64,000 nucleotides of DNA from JAFDYH01 sp049840875 (lineage in GTDB: Bacteria; Bacteroidota; Bacteroidia; Chitinophagales; Chitinophagaceae). The notes below the pieces were generated by a model. The model did not search any database and was not told where the DNA came from. It worked only from the letters and a program-made list of their open reading frames with translations. The DNA lies in NCBI GenBank assembly GCA_049840875.1, contig JASGJE010000009.1:220948-284947 (forward strand), given 5' to 3'. Positions 8,121-17,040 of the stretch are shown here, one piece after another. The translations under genes and the position numbers were made by a program. Every line of letters begins with the position of its first letter. Position 1 is the stretch's first letter.

Positions 8121-10007
8121 CTAAAACCCTTTTGGTGTTAATTGATTGTTCGATTCGTCTGCATCCATAAAAATGCCTCCGTCGAGTGTGACAGATTGAA
8201 TTTTTTTCGTCGCATTCACCTGTACTGTCGCTTGTTTTTGATTCTTTTCCCAAACAGATGGCGTTTGGTGGAATTTTCCGGTTGTGCCATCGGCATAGGT
8301 TACTACTATATCAAATGGTGCCGCCATCCCTCCAACGTTGTCAATTACAACTGAAGCCCCTTTACTGTCGGTATTCACTGATTTAAGGGAGAGATCGATA
8401 TAATTTGTACTGAAATACCAGTTATTCCAAAACCAATTCAGATCTTTATTGGCAGCTGTATTGAATATAAAAAAGAAGTCCCAAGGCAAAGGGTGTTTAC
8501 CATGCCATTTATCCATATAAGTATGCAGACATTTTTTAAAGAGCTCGTCACCAAGTAAATCTTTTACGGCAAGATAACCGAGCGAAGCCTTTCCGTATTC
8601 ATTATTGCCTATTCCGCCACCTCCCGTTAAATTATTAGCTGGCGTAACTATTGGAATATCTTCATCTGCAGAGGGATCATTGATCCATCCATTCACGCGG
8701 AATTGTTTGTAAGCTTCTTCTGCTTTTTCTACACCTAAATCTTCACGACCAATTAGTAATTCAAATGTCGTTGCCCAGCCTTCGTCCATAAAACCAAAGC
8801 TACTTTCATTAATGCCCATATAGAATGGCATATAGGTGTGTGCGATTTCATGTTCTGCAACGAATCGTGAAAACACAGTGTCCTGGTAAGTTTCGTCATT
8901 GGCCATCATCGGGTATTCCATGCCGGCATAGCCCTGGAAAACGGTTGTTTTCTCATAGGGATAAGGTACGCCAGGCCAGTTGTTAGAAAGCCAGTTCAAT
9001 GAATGTTGCGCATATCTTGCTACATTATGATAATCTGCGGCAGTATCATTATAGGCTGCGTTGGCTGTAGCCCTCCGGTTTGTTTTTTTATCAACGACTG
9101 TGCTTGTCGCATCCCATACAAAATGGTCGCTGATGCCAAACGCCATATCCGGAATATCGTTTGCGATGAATTGCCAGTTATTGACAGCATTTTGTGTTGT
9201 GACCGACTTCGTTTTCAGATCTGATGCTGTAACAACCTGTATCACGTTGTCACTTGTCATTGATTTTTTATAGCGATCAAGAAAGGTTGGTTGTAATAAC
9301 GATTCTGGTTTTTGCAAAGTTCCTGTTCCCCATACAATATAGTTTTTGGGTACATTTACTGTAACCGTATAGTCATTGAAATCGCTATAGAATTCTTTGC
9401 CATCCACAAAGTTTCTCGTGTCCCATCCGCTGTAGTCATCATACACCGCAACACGTGGATAGAAATAAGCGAGGAAGTATGTTGTCGAATCGATCATTCC
9501 TTCCCGGCCGCTTTGTAATGAGACTTCATAATGCCAGTCGAAGGTCAGTTCAACAGAGTCATGCGGAAGCATCGGTTTCTTCAGGGCAACTCCACGCCAT
9601 GTATAAACGAGGGGATTATCTTTCCATGTTCTTTGTTCTCCATTTACAGAGAATGCGTCGATATGCATGCCGCTTGTAAGATAATCCGGAGCTGCGCCGC
9701 GATCGCGTGGTGCGCCAGGTTTATGAATATTGAGGAAAAGCCTTACCACAAGATTTTTCAACGTATCGGTACTGTTGTTGAAATATGTAATCTTTTCTGT
9801 TCCTTTCACGTTACGATCAGGAGGCATTGCATTAACGGTGATATCATAACGTCCCCGGTTTTGCCAGTATTTGGATGAGGGCATACCATCCATTTGCCTT
9901 GTTTGTTTTTTATAGGCCGCCTTAATGTTGCGCGGCATGTATAAATCCTGGCTGTTTGCATGAATAAAAAATGCCAACAACGATACTGCAGAAAGAAATA
10001 ATCTCAT
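8121..10007 (-). CDS. M1 family metallopeptidase (aminopeptidase N-like), secreted
   Basis: 628 residues with an N-terminal signal peptide ending near HANSQ. The substrate-anchoring block AGMEYPMM (in the place of GAMEN) is near 361. The zinc site HEIAH is at 386-390, with the second glutamate at 409 (HExxH-x18-E) in FGFMDEGWATTFE, so all zinc ligands and the catalytic Glu387 are kept. An N-terminal beta domain and a C-terminal beta-sandwich complete the usual order, but the long helical ERAP-like C-terminal domain is missing, as is common for secreted Bacteroidota M1 proteins. It probably trims peptides in the periplasm or outside the cell. Confidence 0.9.
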   Translation of the reverse strand: MRLFLSAVSLLAFFIHANSQDLYMPRNIKAAYKKQTRQMDGMPSSKYWQNRGRYDITVNAMPPDRNVKGTEKITYFNNSTDTLKNLVVRLFLNIHKPGAPRDRGAAPDYLTSGMHIDAFSVNGEQRTWKDNPLVYTWRGVALKKPMLPHDSVELTFDWHYEVSLQSGREGMIDSTTYFLAYFYPRVAVYDDYSGWDTRNFVDGKEFYSDFNDYTVTVNVPKNYIVWGTGTLQKPESLLQPTFLDRYKKSMTSDNVIQVVTASDLKTKSVTTQNAVNNWQFIANDIPDMAFGISDHFVWDATSTVVDKKTNRRATANAAYNDTAADYHNVARYAQHSLNWLSNNWPGVPYPYEKTTVFQGYAGMEYPMMANDETYQDTVFSRFVAEHEIAHTYMPFYMGINESSFGFMDEGWATTFELLIGREDLGVEKAEEAYKQFRVNGWINDPSADEDIPIVTPANNLTGGGGIGNNEYGKASLGYLAVKDLLGDELFKKCLHTYMDKWHGKHPLPWDFFFIFNTAANKDLNWFWNNWYFSTNYIDLSLKSVNTDSKGASVVIDNVGGMAAPFDIVVTYADGTTGKFHQTPSVWEKNQKQATVQVNATKKIQSVTLDGGIFMDADESNNQLTPKGF

Positions 10008-10109
10008 GTATGTAATTTATGGAAGCAATGTAAGGATGTAATGCAAATCCGTTAAATGATTTTTGATGATTGGTAGTATGAAAACGAAAATGTGGAGATT
10101 CAGTGATAG

Positions 10110-10147
10110 AGAAATGGACAATTGTCAATCGACGATTGTCCATTTCT
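10110..10147. repeat. 38-bp inverted repeat between M1 peptidase and DUF6159 gene
   Basis: Two 17-base arms (AGAAATGGACAATTGTC and GACGATTGTCCATTTCT) pair with a single mismatch around the loop AATC. No T-run follows on either strand. It lies downstream of the DUF6159 gene (minus strand) and upstream of the M1 peptidase gene. It could end transcription of the former or be one of the word-repeat hairpins seen elsewhere in the window. Confidence 0.6.
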
Positions 10148-10170
10148 GTCGTTTTAACATCTTTACTTTC

Positions 10171-11001
10171 TTACTTTTTATTTACAAATAAACCATCTAT
10201 CAGTTGTTTGTTAAAATGTTCAGTGGGATCACCGGTAACATCATGATATACTGCACTGACAAATATTGTATGAGCTGCACTGAAAATGCTTAATACGATA
10301 AAAATGCCTGGAATTGCAAATAAAACTCCAACAAGCGGATGGATCATCGCTCCAAGAAAAAATAAAACACCGCCCAATATAATCATTGCCAAAAATTGCA
10401 TCAAACCAAAACTAAATGTCGCGCCAAGACTTTCGCCCCATTTTTGTTTCATCAGTTGCGCCGAACGTTTAAATGCGTCGATAGGGCCTAGCTTTTCATA
10501 AGCAATAACAGGTACGACAAAAAATGTTGTAACGCTCCATACAATACCGATCAAGCCAGTGATAATCTTACCGATTGCTCCTGAATTTTCCTGTATGGCT
10601 CTCAGAATCGTACCTACCGTGGCAGCGAATACGGCCCATGAAAAAATAACACCAATACGGCTTAAGCTAAATTCCAATCCTTTTCGCAGGGTAACTTCCT
10701 CACCTTTGAAATATAAATGAGTACAATGCACCAACGCCATGTTGAAGAAGACGATAATAAAATAATTGAAAACATAAAAAACAAACAGCACGAGATAATT
10801 TACAGCAGGATTGTTATCATTCAGGTTGTCAAAGTTCCATCCTGACGCAGCAAAGATGGCTACGAAGAAAGAAGCTATAACAAGTAATAATGAAATACCG
10901 GACAACATTGGGAATATGATCAGCTTTTTATTTTCACCAAGGATTTTAAAACTGTTCATTGCTATTTTCCAGCCGTTGGAGAGGCGATCCATAAAGCTCA
11001 T
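10171..11001 (-). CDS. DUF6159 family integral membrane protein
   Basis: 276 residues from the ATG at 11001 (MSFMDRLSNGWKIAMNSFKI); the reading frame is open to 11031, but the conserved start is here. Six or so membrane segments are visible, beginning with LIIFPMLSGISLLLVIASFF and NYLVLFVFYVFNYFIIVFFN. The conserved FFVVPVIAYEKLGPIDAFKR block before the fifth segment is typical of DUF6159. Its function is unknown; members are polytopic inner-membrane proteins. No operon partners are apparent. Confidence 0.78.
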   Translation of the reverse strand: MSFMDRLSNGWKIAMNSFKILGENKKLIIFPMLSGISLLLVIASFFVAIFAASGWNFDNLNDNNPAVNYLVLFVFYVFNYFIIVFFNMALVHCTHLYFKGEEVTLRKGLEFSLSRIGVIFSWAVFAATVGTILRAIQENSGAIGKIITGLIGIVWSVTTFFVVPVIAYEKLGPIDAFKRSAQLMKQKWGESLGATFSFGLMQFLAMIILGGVLFFLGAMIHPLVGVLFAIPGIFIVLSIFSAAHTIFVSAVYHDVTGDPTEHFNKQLIDGLFVNKK

Positions 11002-11220
11002 ATGTGTTTGTTTTAGTGAAACGACAGTCAAGGTAATAAATCAGTACGGATTGGCAAATTTTGTTAAAAGACGCAATGAATCCGGAGAAAGTTGTCTTTG
11101 CAAGTAGGTAATAATATTTTTCAGAAATAGAACGATGTTAAAGTAATATTGTTTCCGGAACGTTTTCTATTTCGTGTAGAAAGCGAAGCGTGACTGGCTG
11201 GTATTAATTAAATTTAAAAA

Positions 11221-12261
11221 ATGGCGCTTTTCAGATCATTCGGAGAAAATCCTTCGGGTCAGCGGAAGTTGACTATTGCACAATCTCCGAATTTCAGAAA
11301 CAACAGTTTTGAAAATGTTTCAAAGACATTGCTGATGGCTGAGAACTCTTCGATGTTGAAGAATATTCTGAAGTTTTTAAATAAACCAAAGAATACTGCT
11401 CCGCCGTCTGTTTTACCTTCAGTTAAAACAGACCTTCGCACTTCTTCATTCAAAAAGCCTGCAATCATCTGGTTTGGTCATTCATCTTACCTGGTTAAAA
11501 TTGACGATAAAAATATTTTAATTGATCCTGTATTGAGCGGACATGCATCGCCGTTTTCGTTTGGTGCAAAAAGTTTTGCCGGCAGTGATGCGTATACTGT
11601 TGAAGACTTACCGGAAATCGATTTATTGATTCTTACGCATGATCATTATGATCATCTCGACAACAGAACCATAACAAAGTTGAAAGATAAAGTAAAGCAT
11701 ATCGCAACTTCTCTCGGTGTTAGCTCGCATTTGCTGTATTGGGGTTTTGATGAATCAGTTATTACAGAATTCGATTGGTGGCAGGATAAGGTGTTGCCGG
11801 GAGGGATTAAATTAACGGCGGCGCCTGCACGGCATTTTTCAGGTCGTTCATTTACGAGGAATAAAACGTTGTGGTCTTCATTTATTTTATCAATCGATGG
11901 CTACCGGTTATATCTCGGTGGCGACAGCGGTTACGATTCACACTTCAAAACTATCGGTGAAAAATTTGGCCCATTTGATTTAGCAATATTGGAATGTGGT
12001 CAGTATAACGAGCAATGGCCGGATATTCATATGATGCCGGAAAATACCGCGCAGGCCGCGCTTGATTTAAAAGCTAAATGGCTGTTGCCTGTCCATTGGG
12101 GTAAGTTTTCGTTATCGCTGCATCCATGGAACGAGCCAATACAACGTGTGTTGGCAAAAGCAAAGGAATTAAACGTAAATGTGACTACACCGATGATCGG
12201 CGAGCCTGTTGTGCTGGATGAGTCGTATCCGTCTGAGAAATGGTGGGAGGGGGTAAGTTAA
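11221..12261 (+). CDS. Metallo-beta-lactamase-fold hydrolase (UlaG / NAPE-PLD-like)
   Basis: 346 residues. After a basic N-terminal stretch the fold begins with AIIWFGHSSYLVKIDDKNIL and IDPVLSG. The zinc motif THDHYDHLD, a later His in APARHFSGRSF, the Asp of YLGGDSGYDSHF, and a last His in LLPVHWGKFSLS follow, so the full dinuclear metal set is present. The combination with DPVLSGHASPF is typical of the NAPE-PLD/RomA-like subgroup of MBL hydrolases. The substrate is unknown. There is no signal peptide. Confidence 0.83.
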   Translation: MALFRSFGENPSGQRKLTIAQSPNFRNNSFENVSKTLLMAENSSMLKNILKFLNKPKNTAPPSVLPSVKTDLRTSSFKKPAIIWFGHSSYLVKIDDKNILIDPVLSGHASPFSFGAKSFAGSDAYTVEDLPEIDLLILTHDHYDHLDNRTITKLKDKVKHIATSLGVSSHLLYWGFDESVITEFDWWQDKVLPGGIKLTAAPARHFSGRSFTRNKTLWSSFILSIDGYRLYLGGDSGYDSHFKTIGEKFGPFDLAILECGQYNEQWPDIHMMPENTAQAALDLKAKWLLPVHWGKFSLSLHPWNEPIQRVLAKAKELNVNVTTPMIGEPVVLDESYPSEKWWEGVS

Positions 12262-12342
12262 AAACGAAAAATTAAAAATGAAAAATGGGCGCTCTAAGGC
12301 TGTTTTATTTTTCATGCTTCACTTTTCATTTTTCACTTCGAA
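12262..12342. repeat. Low-complexity inverted repeat built from GAAAAAT words
   Basis: The left arm repeats GAAAAATTAAAAATGAAAAAT and the right arm carries its complement (ATTTTTCATGCTTCACTTTT and CATTTTTCAC), around a GC-richer centre GGGCGCTCTAAGGCTG. The arms pair imperfectly and each is itself made of the same short word. It lies just downstream of the MBL-fold hydrolase and may form a transcript-end hairpin. Confidence 0.55.
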
Positions 12343-12443
12343 TTCATCGAACGCCGTATGCAGTTTGTCGAAATAATTTCCTCTATTATATTGCGATTGT
12401 AGTTTTATGTAGAAATTTATTTCACCAATAAACTAACTCCACC

Positions 12444-13595
12444 ATGGAATTCGATAATGATAGGGCGGTCAAACGAGCTTACAAAATTGAACTTTTTTAT
12501 GTTACACTGCTTATCTTAATAAACCCGCTTGTTAACAGTCTCACCTATTTTTTATTCGATGCCCGGATATGGATCGTTACGTTGCTTGTAAATCTCGCGG
12601 TATTTCCAATCTATATACTCTATTCCCGGTTTATCGTTACCAAATTGTTGTTGCAAAAAAAATACTCACTTTTTATACCAGCTACGATTCTTGTTGCTGC
12701 TTTGCTGATTTTATTTATCTGGGGACTTTACGCGATCATTCTCAATTTTCCGTTGAGTGTTCATGAGCGGGTTTACTTTACTTATAGTTATCCCACTATT
12801 ATCCGAGAAATCCTTTGGGTAATTATTAATATGGCATTGGCAATTGCCATCTGCTTTGCAAAAGAAGCGCTGGATGAAAAAGAAATGGTTTTTAATCTGC
12901 AGAAAGATGCTACTTTTTACAAATTACGTTACCTGCGGGCGCAATTGAATCCTCATTTTTTATTCAATACGCTCAACAGTATTTACTCGCTCAGCTTGCA
13001 GAAGTCGGATAAAACGCCGGAAGTGGTGGTGAAGCTTGCGGATATAATGCGTTACCTGATCTACGAATGTAATGAAGAAAGGATATTGCTCAATAAGGAG
13101 ATAGAATTTATCCGTAATTATATTGAAATAGAAAAGATGCGGTATAAGGCTGATGTACGGTTTATCATTGACGGCGAAACCAGCGATGTGATGATTGAGC
13201 CATTTCTTTTTATTTCATTTATAGAAAACGGGTTTAAGCATGCGATGGATAATTCGTTTTCTGAGCCGTTTATCTATATTACTTTGAAGGTGAATAAAGA
13301 TCAGATTGTATTAAATGTGATCAACAGCAGCAACGCCAATCTCGAAGCACAGGCGAAAAAGATAAATGGTAAAGGCATGAGCAATAGTAAAACATTGTTG
13401 GAGCTTTTGTATCCCGATGCTTATGCATTGGATATCATCCAGACTGAAAAGGATACGGGTCGCGAAACCGTACTGCGTATGCATAATGCAAAGGAACGAT
13501 TGGAAAAACTATATCCCGACACTCATACATTGGATGTAATTTTAAAGAACAATACTTTTACCGTCTCTTTGATCATAAAACCGAAAGCAGCTTGA
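12444..13595 (+). CDS. LytS-type sensor histidine kinase
   Basis: 383 residues. Four membrane segments occupy about residues 15-140. The His_kinase (PF06580) domain follows with the phospho-acceptor motif QLNPHFLFNTLNSIYS (His171) and the LNKEIEFIRNYIEIEKMRY block. The ATPase N-box is FISFIENGFKHAMDN. The C-terminus has an unusual tandem copy of the last ATPase segment: LLYPDAYALDII and, 34 codons later, KLYPDTHTLDVI; without it the length would be the usual ~349. It overlaps the response regulator gene by 4 bases and almost certainly phosphorylates it. Confidence 0.9.
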   Translation: MEFDNDRAVKRAYKIELFYVTLLILINPLVNSLTYFLFDARIWIVTLLVNLAVFPIYILYSRFIVTKLLLQKKYSLFIPATILVAALLILFIWGLYAIILNFPLSVHERVYFTYSYPTIIREILWVIINMALAIAICFAKEALDEKEMVFNLQKDATFYKLRYLRAQLNPHFLFNTLNSIYSLSLQKSDKTPEVVVKLADIMRYLIYECNEERILLNKEIEFIRNYIEIEKMRYKADVRFIIDGETSDVMIEPFLFISFIENGFKHAMDNSFSEPFIYITLKVNKDQIVLNVINSSNANLEAQAKKINGKGMSNSKTLLELLYPDAYALDIIQTEKDTGRETVLRMHNAKERLEKLYPDTHTLDVILKNNTFTVSLIIKPKAA

Positions 13596-14290
13596 TTAAA
13601 TGTATAATTGTAGAAGATGAAACGCTGGCCCAGCATGTGATTAAAAGCCATTTGGAAAAAGTGGATCATTTTGAGTTAGTGGGCGTCTATCGCAATGCGC
13701 CTGAAGCAATGGAAGGCCTGGCAAAACAAGATGTAGATCTGATGTTCCTCGATATACAACTGCCCGGTATGACAGGTCTGGCTTTTCTTCGTTCGTTAAC
13801 TGACCCTCCATTAGTCGTGCTGACCACTGCTTATCCTGAACATGCGGTAGAGAGTTATGAATTGAATGTGATAGATTATTTACTCAAACCAATTTCATTC
13901 GACAGGTTTTTAAAAACAGTAAATAAAATTACCGATGGGCAATTACTGAATGAACCGGATAAAAATAATGAACCGGTTGGTGACCACATTTTCGTAAAGG
14001 CCAACAGTAAGTTTTTCCGCGTTGGCTTTTCATCAATTGTCTATATAGAAGGGATGAAAGATTATCTCAAAATTCATACGATAGAGAATACGCTGATTAC
14101 GCATCAAACGATGAATGATATAGAACGTATTTTGCCGCCAAAATTATTTTTCCGGGTACATAAGTCCTACATTATTTCACTCCCGCATATTAAAGCGATC
14201 TACGGAAATTCAATTGAGATGGATAAAGCGACGATTCCTATCGGTATCAATTATAAGGAGAAAGTTTTTTCATTGATAGGGAAGAAGTAA
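13592..14290 (+). CDS. LytTR-family response regulator
   Basis: 232 residues. The receiver domain has the acidic pocket IIVEDE, the phospho-acceptor Asp54 in MFLDIQLPGM, T in VLTTAYPEHAVESYE and the late Lys in DYLLKPISFDRF. Residues from about 130 form a LytTR DNA-binding domain (FVKANSKFFRV, IVYIEGMKDYLKIHT, FFRVHKSYIISL). The start is the TTG at 13592, which overlaps the kinase stop codon (TTGA); no ATG or GTG lies in frame before the receiver domain. It acts as the transcriptional output of the kinase encoded just upstream. Confidence 0.9.
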   Translation: MIKCIIVEDETLAQHVIKSHLEKVDHFELVGVYRNAPEAMEGLAKQDVDLMFLDIQLPGMTGLAFLRSLTDPPLVVLTTAYPEHAVESYELNVIDYLLKPISFDRFLKTVNKITDGQLLNEPDKNNEPVGDHIFVKANSKFFRVGFSSIVYIEGMKDYLKIHTIENTLITHQTMNDIERILPPKLFFRVHKSYIISLPHIKAIYGNSIEMDKATIPIGINYKEKVFSLIGKK

Positions 14291-14383
14291 AAAGTCAGAA
14301 GTCAAAAAGTTTCGATATTGCTGCGGTTAACTTCATTTTAAATTGTTTCAGATTGTAAAAATTGGTCTTGGAGATTTCTCTTT

Positions 14384-14929
14384 TTAATCAATATACTCCT
14401 GGTACATACTGCGGTAACCAAGCAACCATGCTATGGGGCTTAAGATGCTGAATACAACTTTCTGAACAAAAAACGGTGGTTTTGCTAACCTGAAGACCGG
14501 TGAAAATTTATTTGCTGTCAGCGACATCTGTAAAAGCCCTTTTATTCCTTTGTTTACAGGCCTCCCATCAGCCAGCAAGCCGTTTATTGTTTCGAAAAAA
14601 TTTTCGCTGTTCATTGCCGGAGTTATTTTCCATAGTACAATTGTGTCTTTCCCGGATTCATTCCACATAGCATGTGACTGGCCGGGAGTGGTTTCAAATG
14701 ATTCTCCTTTTTTAAATACCTGTGTTTTATGATCGATTATAACAGTCATTTCGCCATTCACAATCGTGAAATGCTCCGTTTGATAAGGATGATAGTGAAC
14801 CGGAGGTTTTTCTGTTGTTGAGTGATATGTTGTTCCCATTTCGAGCAATTTACCTTTTGTGTCTTTTGCTGTTTGTAAAAAACGGATTTGCATGGTAGGT
14901 GCAGTAAGTACTTTATTTGTATACGCCAT
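14384..14929 (-). CDS. Cupin-domain protein
   Basis: 181 residues. A single cupin barrel is seen from about residue 15 to 110, with VHYHPYQTEHFTIVNGEMTV (motif 1 His residues) and PGQSHAMWNES (motif 2). A hydrophobic C-terminal segment (VVFSILSPIAWLLGY) may associate with the membrane. Members bind a metal and range from storage to dioxygenase-like enzymes; no specific function can be assigned. It is isolated and convergent with the response regulator gene. Confidence 0.7.
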   Translation of the reverse strand: MAYTNKVLTAPTMQIRFLQTAKDTKGKLLEMGTTYHSTTEKPPVHYHPYQTEHFTIVNGEMTVIIDHKTQVFKKGESFETTPGQSHAMWNESGKDTIVLWKITPAMNSENFFETINGLLADGRPVNKGIKGLLQMSLTANKFSPVFRLAKPPFFVQKVVFSILSPIAWLLGYRSMYQEYID

Positions 14930-15038
14930 AGGTTCCTTTTAATACCTGCAAGTTTCCCATCTTATTCTGGTGATAAGCTATTAAAAAGTATAGGATGGCG
15001 ATTTCTTGTGATGAACTGTAAGATAGAATCCGGATGAA

Positions 15039-15707
15039 TTACATGTTCGCTTTAAAATCTTCGATCTCTTTGAGGAAACCAATTGCTTTATTTACAGATG
15101 TCCATTCAGGGCTGTCGAATAAGAAGAACCTGAACCATTTCTTGTTCGCATTTTCTGGTTTTATATTCCTGAAAAGCCAGAAGGATAAAAATGCAAAGAT
15201 TAAAGTGATGGGAATTGAAATCAGCCATGATTTAATATCGTGAAAAAAAGCAGGTGACCAAAAGAACGTTGTATAGAATGGCATCTGCAACCACAATATT
15301 CTTCCCGTATTGATTGTCGACTGCTGCAGTGTAGCCAATTTCGTTTGTGTTTCTATGATATTTTCGCTGTTGTCGATTTGATAAATCAAGACCATATGCC
15401 GGATATAAAGAATCACTGCCAGGATGTTAAACAAGGCCACGATGCCTACAGAAGCTGAAAAGAAAACTTTTTGCCATTCCAACGAGTTGAAAAAAAGAAA
15501 TAGCAGAATTGCTGACCAAACCACGCCGCCAAATGCAATTACTAATTTTAACCGTTGCAGCGATTTAAGTTTTGATTTTGCTTTCTGCGTTTGCATCATC
15601 TCAAAACTTTTAAGATTGAGTGCCCATGATTGCATATTCAGTATGCGGGCTTCTTCCAGTTTCTGATCATATGATTGCCAGAGTTGTTTCAATTCGAGGT
15701 CGTCCAT
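15039..15707 (-). CDS. Membrane protein encoded with an ECF sigma factor
   Basis: 222 residues from the ATG at 15707, leaving 4 bases after the sigma factor stop; an alternative ATG at 15731 would overlap it. The N-terminal ~55 residues are soluble (MDDLELKQLWQSYDQKLEEA). Four membrane segments follow, including VIAFGGVVWSAILLFLFF, VGIVALFNILAVILY and SWLISIPITLIFAFLSFWLF. The position and the cytosolic helical N-terminus suggest a sigma-regulating partner, but the HxxxCxxC zinc anti-sigma motif is not seen, so the role is inferred from context only. Confidence 0.65.
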   Translation of the reverse strand: MDDLELKQLWQSYDQKLEEARILNMQSWALNLKSFEMMQTQKAKSKLKSLQRLKLVIAFGGVVWSAILLFLFFNSLEWQKVFFSASVGIVALFNILAVILYIRHMVLIYQIDNSENIIETQTKLATLQQSTINTGRILWLQMPFYTTFFWSPAFFHDIKSWLISIPITLIFAFLSFWLFRNIKPENANKKWFRFFLFDSPEWTSVNKAIGFLKEIEDFKANM

Positions 15708-15711
15708 CACT

Positions 15712-16221
15712 TTATTTTTGAGAGGTTGCAAATTTTTGTTTCAAATTTTCTTTATTGCGGCTTATCCTTGTCGCAACATTTGTTTCGCTTATGCCTAATA
15801 TTTCGGAGATTTCTTTGTACGATTTTTCTTCGAGATACAAAATCATCAATGCACGATCCAGTTCTTTTAATTCATTAATGAATTGCTGTAACCGGTTTAT
15901 ATTTTCTTCTTTTACCGAAGCGCCATCATCTTCATCCTCTACATCCTGTGCATACTCATTCAATGAAATTGGTAGATGAGTTGTCTTTCTTTTACGATAA
16001 AATGAAATAGCCACATTCAGCGCTACGCGATACATCCATGTTGAGAATTTATATTCGCCCTTAAAGCTTTTGCCGGATTTCCATAGCTGATAAATTATTT
16101 CCTGGGCAAGATCTTCCCGGTCACTCGGTTGCTGACAATATGAGTTACATATCTTGTAAATGATTGCCTTGTTTGCTTCAATCAAGTGCAGGAATTCTTC
16201 TTTTTCCGATTCTGTTTTCAT
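15712..16221 (-). CDS. ECF-type RNA polymerase sigma factor
   Basis: 169 residues. Region 2 spans about residues 10-75 and includes DREDLAQEIIYQLWKSGKSF and FSTWMYRVALNVAISFYRK, which contact the -10 element and core polymerase. Region 4 near the C-terminus has LDRALMILYLEEKSYKEISE followed by ILGISETNVATRISRNKENL, the helix-turn-helix. It directs RNA polymerase to a specific promoter set. It is translationally linked to the membrane protein downstream, a pairing that usually denotes control at the membrane. No Cys-rich C-terminal extension is seen. Confidence 0.9.
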   Translation of the reverse strand: MKTESEKEEFLHLIEANKAIIYKICNSYCQQPSDREDLAQEIIYQLWKSGKSFKGEYKFSTWMYRVALNVAISFYRKRKTTHLPISLNEYAQDVEDEDDGASVKEENINRLQQFINELKELDRALMILYLEEKSYKEISEILGISETNVATRISRNKENLKQKFATSQK

Positions 16222-16313
16222 TTCCAGTTGCTGTGAAGTCGTTTATATATTTATCGCAGAAGAAGATCAAAAATCACAGTTTCGGAGAAAAATATTTTAA
16301 AAGCGGGAGCTGC

Positions 16314-17036
16314 TTAGTCTGAAAGCTGACGCTTATATAGTTGTATCGTATTTTCCAGGCCAAGATAAATGGCGTCACAAATCAGTGCGTGACCGATACT
16401 TACTTCATCCAGCCAGGGAATGTTTTGTTTAAAGAATTTCAGGTTTTGCAAATCAAGGTCATGGCCGGCATTCAACCCGAGCCCAAGTTCTTTAGCTTTA
16501 TCGGCAGCTTGAATGTATGCTATTATTGATGATTGCTTATTGCCCATTGCATATTGCCTGGCATAACCCTCGGTATAAAGCTCGATACGATCAGTTCCTG
16601 TGTCTGCTGCGCCTGCCACCATTTCAACAACTGGATCAACGAATATTGAAACACGTATCCCCGCTTTTTTAAAAACAGCAATCATATCAGTAAGATATTT
16701 CCTGTTCTTTATTGTATCCCAACCGTGGTCAGAAGTTAGTTGCCCCAATGTATCCGGCACCAAAGTAACCTGGTCGGGTTTTGTTTCCAATACGAGATCA
16801 ATAAATTTTTGTTCAGTACAATTTCCTTCAATGTTAAATTCAGTCGTTATTATCTTTTTTATTTCGCGTACATCACTATAGCGGATATGTCTTTCATCCG
16901 GTCGTGGGTGAACTGTTACACCATCAGCGCCGAAGCGTTGAACGTCTTTCGCAACTTTTATTACATCGGGATTATTGCCGCCTCTTGAATTACGAAGTGT
17001 AGCGATCTTGTTAATATTAACGCTGAGTTTTGTCAT
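16314..17036 (-). CDS. pdxJ: Pyridoxine 5'-phosphate synthase
   Basis: 240 residues, full family length. It condenses 1-deoxy-D-xylulose 5-phosphate with 3-amino-2-oxopropyl phosphate to pyridoxine 5'-phosphate, the last ring-forming step of DXP-dependent vitamin B6 synthesis in the cytoplasm. Diagnostic segments are LSVNINKIATLRNSRGG at the start, DGVTVHPRPDERHIRY, EFNIEGNC, QVTLVPD, VSIFVDP, RIELYTEGYA and LNAGHDLDLQNL, followed by VSIGHALI. The start at 17036 is supported by an exact -7 promoter box ending four bases before the ATG. It is a single-gene unit. Confidence 0.96.
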   Translation of the reverse strand: MTKLSVNINKIATLRNSRGGNNPDVIKVAKDVQRFGADGVTVHPRPDERHIRYSDVREIKKIITTEFNIEGNCTEQKFIDLVLETKPDQVTLVPDTLGQLTSDHGWDTIKNRKYLTDMIAVFKKAGIRVSIFVDPVVEMVAGAADTGTDRIELYTEGYARQYAMGNKQSSIIAYIQAADKAKELGLGLNAGHDLDLQNLKFFKQNIPWLDEVSIGHALICDAIYLGLENTIQLYKRQLSD

Positions 17037-17040
17037 AGGG

